Shown in pieces: positions 1 through 7,157 of a stretch of DNA of 14,753 nt. The notes beneath the pieces were generated by a model. The model was not told the origin of the DNA. It made no database searches and was given only the letters and a program-made list of their open reading frames with translations. The stretch comes from Dwaynesavagella gallinarum (GTDB taxonomy: Bacteria; Bacillota; Clostridia; Clostridiales; Clostridiaceae). The stretch is taken from positions 1-14,753 of the forward strand of contig DWVN01000080.1 of NCBI GenBank assembly GCA_019120235.1. The letters are read 5' to 3'. Each line of letters begins with the position of its first letter. The first letter of the stretch is position 1. The translations under genes were made by a program, and so were the position numbers.

Positions 1-103
1 TAACTACCAAAATCATAACTCCAGCTATTATAATTAATATAATCATATAAGTAAATTTATTACTTTTTTTAGTAATTTTTTCTTTTATTTTTTCCATCTT
101 CAC
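1..103 (-). CDS. spoIIIAG: SpoIIIAG, N-terminal fragment (cut by window edge)
   Basis: Only about 34 N-terminal residues are present; the rest lies beyond base 1. A short Lys-rich cytoplasmic stretch is followed by one hydrophobic membrane segment (MIILIIIAGVMILVV). This matches SpoIIIAG, a single-pass mother-cell protein whose extracytoplasmic part forms a large ring of the SpoIIIA-SpoIIQ channel (family knowledge). It is the next gene after spoIIIAF, where spoIIIAG is expected. Two starts are possible: GTG at 103-101, five bases after AAGGGG, or ATG two codons later (97-95), eleven bases after it. GTG is given here, but ATG is nearly as likely. Identification rests on position and the N-terminal layout, since the diagnostic ring domain is not in the window. 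Confidence 0.75.
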   Translation of the reverse strand, partial: MKMEKIKEKITKKSNKFTYMIILIIIAGVMILVV

Positions 104-112
104 ATGAGCCCC

Positions 113-694
113 TTAATATACCTTTATAATATTTTCTGAAATATTTAACTCATTAGATAAAAATTTTTTTATCTCTTTAACTTTTGAAATTTCTTTACTA
201 ACGCCATCATAATTATTTACGCTACCTATGACTACTTTTTCTACTGTTTCTACATTTTTTATACCTAATTCTTCCACTTTAACAATAAGTTCTTCTATCT
301 TAAAATTTTCATCCTCATATGAAACTGAAACATCAACATTAAAATTATTTTTCTTAAAATTGTTTTTCAAAAGATTCTCACAATTTCTTGAAAGATTTTC
401 TTCAAAACTATTTATTGTAGTTTTTTTAATTCTCTCACTATATTCATCTAAATTGTTTTCTAAATAACTATCAAATTTATTTACGTAATCTTCATTTAAA
501 GTTATATCTTTATATAAATTACTATCTTGTTTTATAAAACCAATTATAGGATTTATAACAACAACTATAAAAATAAGTCCAAGCACAAACTTAGAATACT
601 TTTTAATACTATTTTCAGGCAATACAAGTTCCACTGCTGTCATAAACAAAATACTTACACAAATATCACTTATCCAATCTTTTAAAATCTCCAT
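113..694 (-). CDS. spoIIIAF: Stage III sporulation protein AF
   Basis: This 193-residue protein is a component of the SpoIIIA complex in the mother-cell membrane around the forespore, required for late forespore gene expression (family knowledge). The sequence shows two N-terminal membrane segments (about residues 8-25 and 35-54) and then a charged soluble domain of about 135 residues, the standard SpoIIIAF layout; length is close to the roughly 200 residues usual for the family. The ATG at 694 has GGGAGAGG six bases upstream. The gene lies 14 bases after spoIIIAE and 9 bases before spoIIIAG, so it is surely cotranscribed. The soluble part is rich in Asn, Lys and Glu, as expected from the base composition. 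Assignment combines operon order and topology. Confidence 0.88.
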   Translation of the reverse strand: MEILKDWISDICVSILFMTAVELVLPENSIKKYSKFVLGLIFIVVVINPIIGFIKQDSNLYKDITLNEDYVNKFDSYLENNLDEYSERIKKTTINSFEENLSRNCENLLKNNFKKNNFNVDVSVSYEDENFKIEELIVKVEELGIKNVETVEKVVIGSVNNYDGVSKEISKVKEIKKFLSNELNISENIIKVY

Positions 695-708
695 TTAAAA
701 CCTCTCCC

Positions 709-1896
709 TTATACACCTATTATTAATTTTCCAGCAGAAGCAATTATGGAAATCATTACAAAAAATAAAACAGATACAACTATAACACATGACATTATAA
801 GTATTAATGAATCACCTACCGAACTAATAGCTGAAACAATTCTATTATCAGAAATAGGTTCTATTATTGCTGCAGTAAGCCTGTACATCGTTGCCATTAT
901 AAAAATTTTAATTATTGGGACTAACACAATAGCGATAACTATTATAAGACCTAATGAGCTCACAGCATTTTTTAAAAGTATTGAATATCCAGCAACTGTT
1001 GCAATAGCTTCTGATATTGCTTTTCCAACTATGGGAACAAAATTATCTACCGCAAATTTTGCTGTCTTAGCAGTTACAATATCTAATGATTCTGCAGTAA
1101 ACCCTCTTATAGTAAGCATACTTATAAAAAATGTTATAAAAATTCCTTGAGCCCATAAAACAATTTGATTAGTATGTTTTATTAGATTTGATATTTTGAA
1201 ATTATTAGAAATATTATTTGCAAATTGAAGCATAAATCCAAGTAAAATAATTGGTATTAAAATGTTTAAATAAAATGTTGGACCTATATTAGTAAGCAAA
1301 ATTATTATAGGATCAAGTGTTGCAACTTGGCTAACACCTCCAGCTGATAATAATAATGTGCTAAGAACTGGTATCAGTACTAACAAAAAATTATTCAATT
1401 CATTAATCGTTTCCTTCGCTATATCAATTCCTATCAGGAACGTTTTTGAAAGAATAATTATTAACAGTGCGTAACAAGCATAAAATGCTACATTTGACAA
1501 AGTTTGATGTGAAAAAGCCGTTTGCAAATTTTGTATGAGAGCACAAATAACTGCAATAATTATGACTGTCGATATTCCATTAAAAACCAAAACTACTTCT
1601 CTCAAAATAAACGATATTATATTTTTAAATATTGTTTTACTTATACTAACTTCTTCTGTACCGTGAGTCATAAGCGATTTTACATATTCTTTCGGATCTA
1701 AGTCCTTCAAAATTTCAATATCATCTTTCATATTAATTATGTACTCATAAAGATTAGATATCTCTTTTTCATTTTCCTGAATTATATTTTCTATACTTGA
1801 TTGATCATTATTTTCTGTAGCACTACTAATATTAAAACTTAAAACTTGTAAAAACAAAGTTAACAAAACTAAACATAAAAATATTTTTTTTACCAT
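709..1896 (-). CDS. spoIIIAE: Stage III sporulation protein AE
   Basis: This 395-residue polytopic membrane protein is the largest membrane component of the SpoIIIA channel assembled by the mother cell during engulfment (family knowledge). It has a cleavable-looking signal peptide (about residues 1-26), a charged segment of about 60 residues, then from about residue 85 to the C-terminus a series of hydrophobic segments separated by short loops. Length is nearly the same as the roughly 400-residue Bacillus subtilis protein. The ATG at 1896 follows AGGTGATTT, a good ribosome binding site. It lies 7 bases after spoIIIAD and 14 bases before spoIIIAF. An opposite-strand open frame at 746-1150 is only a shadow of this gene. 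Confidence 0.93.
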   Translation of the reverse strand: MVKKIFLCLVLLTLFLQVLSFNISSATENNDQSSIENIIQENEKEISNLYEYIINMKDDIEILKDLDPKEYVKSLMTHGTEEVSISKTIFKNIISFILREVVLVFNGISTVIIIAVICALIQNLQTAFSHQTLSNVAFYACYALLIIILSKTFLIGIDIAKETINELNNFLLVLIPVLSTLLLSAGGVSQVATLDPIIILLTNIGPTFYLNILIPIILLGFMLQFANNISNNFKISNLIKHTNQIVLWAQGIFITFFISMLTIRGFTAESLDIVTAKTAKFAVDNFVPIVGKAISEAIATVAGYSILLKNAVSSLGLIIVIAIVLVPIIKIFIMATMYRLTAAIIEPISDNRIVSAISSVGDSLILIMSCVIVVSVLFFVMISIIASAGKLIIGV

Positions 1897-1903
1897 AAAT
1901 CAC

Positions 1904-2287
1904 CTACATAATGTTTAATATCGACTGTAAAACTGCCATTAATATTGGTACTGCCAAAAATAAAATTAATATTTTACCGCCAAACTCCACCTTAGATGCA
2001 ATATTATTTGAACCTGCATCTTTGCATATTTCACTACAAAAAGATGCTATGTAACTTATAGCAAGTATTTTTAAAACAATATTTAAATATACAGTATTTA
2101 TATTAGCTTTCAGTGCAATCTCTTGAAGGAATAATATTATTGCATTAAATTTTCCAAAAATAAAAACAAATATAGAAACACCAACAAACAAAGAAATTAT
2201 TATTGCTAAATCTTTTCTACTTTGTTGAATAACAATTATAAAAAATAATGCCGTCAATGAAAAAAATGCTATTTTTATAATATCCAT
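1904..2287 (-). CDS. spoIIIAD: Stage III sporulation protein AD
   Basis: A small, almost wholly hydrophobic protein (127 residues from the chosen start) with three to four membrane segments; with SpoIIIAC it forms the SpoIIIAC/AD family pair. The start MDIIKIAFFSL fits the usual short N-terminus of the family. An in-frame GTG at 2296 would add three residues (MKN), but it directly abuts the spoIIIAC stop with no ribosome binding site, whereas ATG 2287 has AGGTG six bases upstream overlapping that stop; ATG 2287 is therefore chosen. Order and spacing (9 bases after spoIIIAC, 7 before spoIIIAE) are those of the conserved operon. Confidence 0.9.
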   Translation of the reverse strand: MDIIKIAFFSLTALFFIIVIQQSRKDLAIIISLFVGVSIFVFIFGKFNAIILFLQEIALKANINTVYLNIVLKILAISYIASFCSEICKDAGSNNIASKVEFGGKILILFLAVPILMAVLQSILNIM

Positions 2288-2296
2288 ATTTTTCAC

Positions 2297-2494
2297 CTAC
2301 AATTGAAACATTGTTTTAATTGTATTAAATAAATCACCTATAAGTTGTATAACCATAAACAATATAAGTACTATACCTAGAATATTAGAAAGAGTTGCAT
2401 ATTCTTCCCTACCTATACTCTTCAAAACTTTATCTAAGATTGCTATAAGAATCCCAACTCCTCCAATCTTAAAGATAACAGAAAAATCTAACAT
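2297..2494 (-). CDS. spoIIIAC: Stage III sporulation protein AC
   Basis: A 65-residue membrane protein with two hydrophobic segments and a short basic/polar loop (LKSIGREEYA) between them. Size and hairpin topology are typical of SpoIIIAC, a small membrane component of the mother-cell channel complex. ATG at 2494 has AGAGGA upstream at a good distance, and the gene begins 15 bases after the spoIIIAB stop. It is easily missed because of its size, but its place in the spoIIIA order makes the call safe. Confidence 0.92.
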   Translation of the reverse strand: MLDFSVIFKIGGVGILIAILDKVLKSIGREEYATLSNILGIVLILFMVIQLIGDLFNTIKTMFQL

Positions 2495-2509
2495 TTAAAT
2501 ATCCTCTCC

Positions 2510-3022
2510 CTATATGAGAAAAATAACAATCATTGCTCCTATTCCAATTCCTAAAGTGCTATAAATTTTTTTATTTTTATTTCTAAATTCAATAGCTTCC
2601 TTCAATTGCTCGTCTACTCTTTTCACAAAAATATTAAATAAATTTTCAAATGAATTAAGATTGTTATTTTCAAGATTACCAAAAAAATCATATATCATAT
2701 CTAAATCAGATTGATTTAAATACAATTTAAATTTATCTACCTCAAAAACTTTTTTAACAACATCAATTAAATTGTAAAAATCTCCCTTTTCAATTTCATC
2801 AGCTATTCTTAAAAACCTATTACTTAACTCAGTAGGTCGTGAACAAGATAATCTTAAAGCTTGTGATATTGGAGTACGCATAAAAGTTATATTATTTTTT
2901 AAAGAATAAAATATACTTTCAAATTCTTGAAGTTCTTTCACCCTCAATTTAAATCCATTTCCTAATGTTATACCAATTAATGAAATACATATAAAAATAA
3001 TAAATAGAGCTATAAATCTCAT
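2510..3022 (-). CDS. spoIIIAB: Stage III sporulation protein AB
   Basis: A 170-residue protein with hydrophobic segments at the N-terminus (about 1-21) and the C-terminus (about 154-170) enclosing a helical cytoplasmic domain. The stretch LRVKELQEFESIFYSLKNNI is typical of SpoIIIAB, whose soluble domain resembles one repeat of the GspF/PilC platform proteins (family knowledge) and which partners the SpoIIIAA ATPase. The ATG at 3022 follows GAGGAG with six bases between. The gene starts 11 bases after spoIIIAA. Length equals the family norm of about 170 residues. Confidence 0.93.
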   Translation of the reverse strand: MRFIALFIIFICISLIGITLGNGFKLRVKELQEFESIFYSLKNNITFMRTPISQALRLSCSRPTELSNRFLRIADEIEKGDFYNLIDVVKKVFEVDKFKLYLNQSDLDMIYDFFGNLENNNLNSFENLFNIFVKRVDEQLKEAIEFRNKNKKIYSTLGIGIGAMIVIFLI

Positions 3023-3033
3023 AACCTACTCCT

Positions 3034-3930
3034 CTAAATTTTTTTTACTCGTTCCAACGTCCCAACTCCATTCCTATTATTCAGTACCAAAATACATTTA
3101 AAAATTTTTTCCATATTTGTATTAAGATTACTCATCCTTAATTTATTGTAAAAATCTTCTTCACTACTACCATGTATAGTTGAAATTATAGAAACTCCAG
3201 AGTTGTATGCAATTAAAATACTTTCAAAATCATCTTTAGTTCCAATTTCATCGCAAATTATAACTTCAGGAGCCATAGATCTTATTGCAAGAATAATACC
3301 TTTACTTTTTAAACAATTATCATAAACATCCGTTCTTAAGCCTACATCCAATTGTGGAACACCATGAAAACTTGCAGCAATTTCACTTCGTTCATCTATA
3401 ATAGAAACTTTAAATCCTTTATTAATTGGTGGTTCACCATTTGAAATAATTCTGGCTAAATCTCTCAAAAGAGTAGTTTTACCACATTTTGGCGGAGAAA
3501 TTATCAGCGTATTTAATATAGATCCATTATTGTATATATAATTTATAAATTTTTTTCCAAATCCTAAAACCTCTCTAGAAATCCTTATATTCAAAGAAGA
3601 AATATTTTTTAAATACTTTACTTCCCCATTTTCAAATACCCATTCTCCAGTAATCCCTACCCTATGTCCACCTTGTATAGTTATAAAACCTTGTTTAACA
3701 TCCTCTTCAAATGCAAAAATAGAAAATTTACTCATTTTATTGATGGTTACCCTAATATCTTCTATAGAGGTTTTTATTGTTAAAACAATTTCTCGATCTG
3801 AAAAAATTAATATAATTGGTTTATCTACTTTAAATCTAATTTCTTGTAAATTATCTAGAGAACCATACTTTTCTAATTGATGTCTTAAATTAATAGAAAA
3901 TAAATTTAATATATCTTTTAAATTGTTAAT
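3034..3930 (-). CDS. spoIIIAA: Stage III sporulation protein AA, ATPase (non-standard start codon)
   Basis: This is a GspE/PilT-type secretion ATPase thought to power the SpoIIIA complex on the cytoplasmic face of the mother-cell membrane. Walker A is SPPKCGKTT (about residues 145-153) and Walker B is VIICDEIG (about 223-230), with the family signature GFITIQGGHRVGITGEW before them. The first in-frame ATG (3735) would lose about 65 residues, but the frame upstream stays open and reads a family-like N-terminus, including LQEIRFKVDKPIILI. There is no ATG, GTG or TTG in that stretch. A perfect AAGGAGG lies at 3939-3945, followed by two in-frame ATT codons 5 and 8 bases downstream (3933, 3930). 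ATT 3930 gives 298 residues, the usual length of about 300. Function is certain; the exact start is inferred. Confidence 0.88.
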   Translation of the reverse strand: MNNLKDILNLFSINLRHQLEKYGSLDNLQEIRFKVDKPIILIFSDREIVLTIKTSIEDIRVTINKMSKFSIFAFEEDVKQGFITIQGGHRVGITGEWVFENGEVKYLKNISSLNIRISREVLGFGKKFINYIYNNGSILNTLIISPPKCGKTTLLRDLARIISNGEPPINKGFKVSIIDERSEIAASFHGVPQLDVGLRTDVYDNCLKSKGIILAIRSMAPEVIICDEIGTKDDFESILIAYNSGVSIISTIHGSSEEDFYNKLRMSNLNTNMEKIFKCILVLNNRNGVGTLERVKKI

Positions 3931-3980
3931 AATTCTAACCTCCTTTTTTATAAATTATATTTTTTTATTATTTTTTTAGT

Positions 3981-4020
3981 ACAAAAACAAAAAAAAAGTT
4001 GTTAGATTAACTAACAACTT
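3981..4020 (-). terminator. Intrinsic terminator of efp
   Basis: A perfect 10-bp inverted repeat (AAGTTGTTAG / CTAACAACTT, 3996-4020, 5-base loop) is followed on the minus strand by a run of T interrupted by single G residues. It lies 15 bases after the efp stop codon and before the spoIIIA ribosome binding site, so it separates the two transcription units. Confidence 0.9.
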
Positions 4021-4035
4021 CAACTCATTCAAATA

Positions 4036-4593
4036 TTAAACTCTTTCCATATAATCTCCAGTTCTTGTGTCGATTCTGATTTTATCCCCTTCATTTATAA
4101 ACAAAGGAACTTGAACAATTGTTCCTGTTTCAACTTTTGCAGGTTTCAAAGTATTTGTAGCAGTATTACCTTTAAATCCTGGATCAGTTTCAATTACTTC
4201 CAACTCTACAAAATTAGGAGCTTCAACTGAAAAAGCTTCACCCTTATAAAATTTAATAACAGCATTCATATTTTCTTTCAAATATTTTATAGCCTCTTCA
4301 ACTTTCTCATAATTAAGAGGTATTTGCTCATATGTTTCTTGATCCATAAAATAATACAATGACTCATCATTATACAAATACTGCATCTCTTTTCTTTCAA
4401 TAACAGCTTCCTGAAACTTTTCTGAAGGATTAAATGTTCTTTCAACAACCCCCCCAGCTATAACATTTCTTAATTTTGTTCTTACAAAAGCTGCACCTTT
4501 ACCTGGTTTTACGTGTAAAAAATCGATAACTATGTACACTTGTCCGTCATGCTCAAAAGTAGTACCTTTTCTCAAATCTCCAGCTGTTAACAT
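4036..4593 (-). CDS. efp: Elongation factor P
   Basis: EF-P binds between the P and E sites of the ribosome and relieves stalling at consecutive prolines. The 185-residue length is standard. The N-terminal KOW-like domain carries the loop VKPGKGAAFVR with Lys32 at its tip, the residue modified in bacteria with a lysine at this place. The central OB domain and the C-terminal signature GDKIRIDTRTGDYMERV are intact. ATG 4593 is preceded by GGAGG eleven bases upstream; no better in-frame start exists. It lies downstream of the pilus operon, as seen in several Clostridia, but has its own promoter and a terminator, so its expression is probably independent and constitutive. Confidence 0.97.
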   Translation of the reverse strand: MLTAGDLRKGTTFEHDGQVYIVIDFLHVKPGKGAAFVRTKLRNVIAGGVVERTFNPSEKFQEAVIERKEMQYLYNDESLYYFMDQETYEQIPLNYEKVEEAIKYLKENMNAVIKFYKGEAFSVEAPNFVELEVIETDPGFKGNTATNTLKPAKVETGTIVQVPLFINEGDKIRIDTRTGDYMERV

Positions 4594-4628
4594 AACAATT
4601 TAAACCTCCATTTTATTATCGCAAAATA

Positions 4629-4657
4629 ATTCTAGCAAAATAAACTGTTTTATTCAA
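4629..4657 (-). promoter_or_regulatory. Probable sigma-A promoter of efp
   Basis: On the minus strand TTGAAT (4652-4657), a 17-base spacer and TAGAAT (4629-4634) precede efp, predicting a transcript start near 4622, about 29 bases before ATG. Four and five of six positions match the consensus. The 72-base gap after the pilO-like gene is the only unusually long gap upstream of efp on this strand, which supports a promoter here. Confidence 0.55.
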
Positions 4658-4665
4658 TATATCCA

Positions 4666-5061
4666 TCAAATTTCAGCAGATATATTTACACTGTAATCAA
4701 AGTTATTTTTAATAATACTCATCTCAATTATTCTTAAATAAGATTTATCATTCAAAAATTTTATAAAATCATTTATTTGCTCTGGATACATACTTTTATG
4801 AATTTCAAATTTAACTCCTTCCTCACTTCCAATCACTATATTATCTAACACAATATCTTTATCCAATAAATCATTTTTAAATTGAATAAATCTATTCTCT
4901 TTTGCATTTTTAAATTCATTTTCACTATTCAAAACTTTTTCATTTAACAATCTTAATCTATCTACCTTTACTTTAAAATTAAAATTTACAATCAATAATA
5001 AACCTAATACCAAAATTAAAATACCTACGATAAATCTGTATCTTTTCAACGCTTTACCCAT
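4666..5061 (-). CDS. pilO: PilO-like pilus assembly inner-membrane protein
   Basis: A 131-residue protein with a short basic N-terminus, one membrane segment (about residues 10-27), a helical/coiled-coil stretch (about 30-60) and a small mixed alpha/beta domain. This is the bitopic layout of PilO/GspM-type proteins, which pair with PilN to link the cytoplasmic PilM and platform to the pilus base. It is shorter than proteobacterial PilO (about 200 residues). ATG 5061 follows GAGGT with five bases between, one base after the preceding stop. Direct sequence signatures are weak; the call rests on topology and on being the last gene after PilM- and PilN-like genes. Confidence 0.6.
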   Translation of the reverse strand: MGKALKRYRFIVGILILVLGLLLIVNFNFKVKVDRLRLLNEKVLNSENEFKNAKENRFIQFKNDLLDKDIVLDNIVIGSEEGVKFEIHKSMYPEQINDFIKFLNDKSYLRIIEMSIIKNNFDYSVNISAEI

Positions 5062-5062
5062 T

Positions 5063-5497
5063 TTATACCTCTACCTCAATAGCATACGTAAAAATTCCAT
5101 TTTCTTCTGATGTACACACGTAAGACATTACATCAAAATTATTTTTCTTCAAATTATCAACAATATCATATATATTTTTTTTATCTAAAACTCTAACTTC
5201 CATACTTAAACCATTATTTTTATATACTATTTTTTCTATAAATACTTTCATTTCATTAATTAAAAAATATATTTTATCAAGATATTCTGTTTTATTATCT
5301 ACATAATCATTTGTATTTTTATAAACTTGTATACTATTGAGATTTTTATACTCATTGTAATTAGAAAAAACACTTTTTAATGATAAAATTATTAATATTG
5401 AACATAAAAAAATATATATTAAATATTTTTTATGCATTTTTCTTAAAATTTTCTCTCTTTTTCCAAAACTTAGAAAATTTACTTCTGACGTAATCAT
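5063..5497 (-). CDS. pilN: PilN-like pilus assembly inner-membrane protein
   Basis: A 144-residue bitopic protein: a cytoplasmic N-terminal tail containing EVNFLSFGKREK, similar to the conserved INLLP-type peptide by which PilN docks in the groove of PilM, a membrane segment (about residues 27-45), a helical stretch, and a C-terminal domain. The gene overlaps the PilM-like gene by 68 bases in another frame. An internal ATG at 5437 would reduce the overlap to 8 bases but would delete the PilM-docking tail and has no better ribosome binding site; ATG 5497 is therefore kept. Its only GGAGG lies 15 bases upstream, rather far, so translation may rely on coupling to the upstream gene. Confidence 0.62.
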   Translation of the reverse strand: MITSEVNFLSFGKREKILRKMHKKYLIYIFLCSILIILSLKSVFSNYNEYKNLNSIQVYKNTNDYVDNKTEYLDKIYFLINEMKVFIEKIVYKNNGLSMEVRVLDKKNIYDIVDNLKKNNFDVMSYVCTSEENGIFTYAIEVEV

Positions 5498-6209
5498 GTT
5501 CTGTTAAAATTTCCTCCATAGTGTAATTTATAAAACCAAATTTAAATTTGTAATTATACATATCTTTATCTTGTTTATCATTTAAAAAATAAACATCTTT
5601 ATTTAATTCAACATTAAATTCCTTTTTTACATAATCAATTTTATCTTCTATATAATCATCTAAATATTTCAAATCTTCATTATTAATATAATCATTTAAT
5701 AATATTAATGAATTCCTAAACATAATTATATTGTACTGTTCTTCATTAATTTTATTTATAAATATTCCATTAGATATATCAAATTTATGAGTTAAATATT
5801 CTAACATTATGAACTGCAATGGTCTTACAACCAAATAAGATTTATCAATATATTTCAATATATTTTGTACATCATCTTGAATCTTTATAGCGTACAATAA
5901 TATCTTTACTTGTCCCATTTCTAAATCTGAATCAAGTAAAAAGTAATCATAAAGTACATCATCATTAAAATTATTGAAATAAAACTTCAATGAATTTAAA
6001 ACTCTTTCATTTATATAATTATCAAGTGGCATACATAAAGACTTTATTAAAAAATCTTTAACATCAAAAGTTACAATACAATTCTTTATATTAAATTTAT
6101 CTATATCCTTAATATATATCTGTGTTTTATTAGCTTTCTCATATTTATTGCTTATCTTTTTAAAATACACATCACATTTTTCTTTATCATAATAAATTAA
6201 ATTTTTCAT
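5430..6209 (-). CDS. pilM: PilM-like cytoplasmic pilus assembly protein (divergent)
   Basis: A soluble 259-residue protein without membrane segments, placed directly upstream of PilN- and PilO-like genes where PilM (actin-like ATPase fold) or the cytoplasmic part of GspL normally sits. It is very Asp/Asn/Lys/Tyr-rich and I see no clear actin-type phosphate motifs; it is also shorter than the typical 350 residues, so it may be a degenerate or reduced PilM. The start is ATG 6209, with GGAGGG four bases upstream; a GTG at 6227 also opens the frame, but there the GGAGGG would lie inside the coding sequence. Identity is inferred mainly from position. Confidence 0.5.
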   Translation of the reverse strand: MKNLIYYDKEKCDVYFKKISNKYEKANKTQIYIKDIDKFNIKNCIVTFDVKDFLIKSLCMPLDNYINERVLNSLKFYFNNFNDDVLYDYFLLDSDLEMGQVKILLYAIKIQDDVQNILKYIDKSYLVVRPLQFIMLEYLTHKFDISNGIFINKINEEQYNIIMFRNSLILLNDYINNEDLKYLDDYIEDKIDYVKKEFNVELNKDVYFLNDKQDKDMYNYKFKFGFINYTMEEILTEHDYVRSKFSKFWKKRENFKKNA

Positions 6210-6226
6210 AATCCCTCCAAAACACA

Positions 6227-6667
6227 CTAAACTCTAAAAACACGAGCAATATTCAAATCAATATTTCTTCCGTGTTCTTTAACATAAAAATAGTACCCCT
6301 CTCTATTTTCAGTGCTATAATAAAATACAATCTTATCATTATTTGGATTCACTTTATTCCCCAATATAAAATCTAAAATATAAAAATTCCCCTTAAATAA
6401 TTTTAAATTATTATTTTTCACATAATCTAAAAAAGTGACCCCACCATCTATAAATTCAAGATCAACTTTGTTATAGTAATCATCTTTGTAAAACTCAAGC
6501 TGTGAAATAAATTTATCTATGGCATCAATCTTATGAATTTCAGAAATATTTTCATAATCCAAATAAACTTCTATATTTCTACTTATATAATTTGAATTGA
6601 TTACAAAACCAAATATTAATATTAATACCATTAAAAATGGTATATAAATTACCCCTCTTTTTTTCAT
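6227..6667 (-). CDS. Prepilin-like protein without Glu5 (GspK/PilX-position minor pilin)
   Basis: A 146-residue protein starting MKKRGVIYIPFLMVLILIF: a basic leader ending in Gly followed by a hydrophobic helix, the pattern cut by prepilin peptidase after Gly5. Position +5 of the mature form is Pro instead of Glu. GspK of type II secretion and some tip pilins also lack Glu5 and sit at the filament tip (family knowledge). The rest (about 110 residues) is a polar domain of no recognised type and much shorter than GspK. The upstream gene's stop overlaps a TTG (6673) that is also in frame; ATG 6667 is preferred because it places MKKRG at the N-terminus. No clear ribosome binding site is seen, so translation is probably coupled. 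Confidence 0.6.
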   Translation of the reverse strand: MKKRGVIYIPFLMVLILIFGFVINSNYISRNIEVYLDYENISEIHKIDAIDKFISQLEFYKDDYYNKVDLEFIDGGVTFLDYVKNNNLKLFKGNFYILDFILGNKVNPNNDKIVFYYSTENREGYYFYVKEHGRNIDLNIARVFRV

Positions 6668-6669
6668 TA

Positions 6670-7137
6670 TCAAATATTATAAGACATTGAAGAAATAACC
6701 TTTGTTAACTTCATATCATTTAATTCAATATCAACAAATATTAATTTTCCTCTGTTATAAATTTCAAACTTTTGTACTCCTCTTAATAAATTCGTAACAT
6801 TTCTATTATCATATCTAAGTTGGATAACTCCATTTTTAAAACTTATTTCTCTTTCTTTTACCTCACACTTTTCTGAACTAATAGGAACTATCTTTTTGTA
6901 GTAAATTTTATTATCCGATACAATCTTAAAATCAAAAGAATATTCATCAAACTCACTATTCAAAAAAACTTCAAGTTCTCTCATTTTTAAAGTATCAGAT
7001 GAAAGTTGGTTATTTAAAATCACGCTTTTTGAACTTCCTATAATAAAATTACTTATAAATATTCCAATAACTACAAAAATCAATAAACAAACTACAGATT
7101 CCAAAAGCATACTACCACTTTTTTTAAGTCCTATAAT
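6670..7137 (-). CDS. Minor prepilin, GspJ/PilW-like (non-standard start codon)
   Basis: The first ATG (7110) starts inside the hydrophobic helix. The frame extends upstream as GLKKSG followed by SMLLESVVCLLIFVV, a textbook prepilin cleavage site with Gly at -1 and Glu at +5, so the true start is upstream. A perfect GGAGG is at 7148-7152; in frame after it come CTG (7143, 4 bases), ATT (7137, 10 bases) and ATA (7134), with no ATG, GTG or TTG. ATT 7137 gives an 8-residue leader and a protein of about 155 residues. The C-terminal half (VIQLRYDN, LRGVQKFEIY, DIELND) resembles GspJ/PilW/ComGF-type minor pilins that form the filament-priming tip complex. Family level is likely; the exact start is inferred. 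Confidence 0.68.
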   Translation of the reverse strand: MIGLKKSGSMLLESVVCLLIFVVIGIFISNFIIGSSKSVILNNQLSSDTLKMRELEVFLNSEFDEYSFDFKIVSDNKIYYKKIVPISSEKCEVKEREISFKNGVIQLRYDNRNVTNLLRGVQKFEIYNRGKLIFVDIELNDMKLTKVISSMSYNI

Positions 7138-7157
7138 ATTCAGTACACCTCCAAATA

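Noticed and set aside
228..467. Plus-strand open frame of 79 codons
   Set aside because: Antisense to spoIIIAF, composed of Ser/Phe/Leu/Thr shadow codons, with no ribosome binding site.
746..1150. Plus-strand open frame of 134 codons
   Set aside because: Lies wholly opposite the hydrophobic part of spoIIIAE; the Ile/Thr-rich composition is the usual mirror image of a membrane protein gene.
3944..3980. Possible sigma-E promoter for spoIIIA
   Set aside because: TATAAT on the minus strand (3954-3959) could be a -10, but I find no sigma-E-like -35 at the right distance in this A/T-only stretch. A mother-cell promoter is expected here on biological grounds but cannot be shown.
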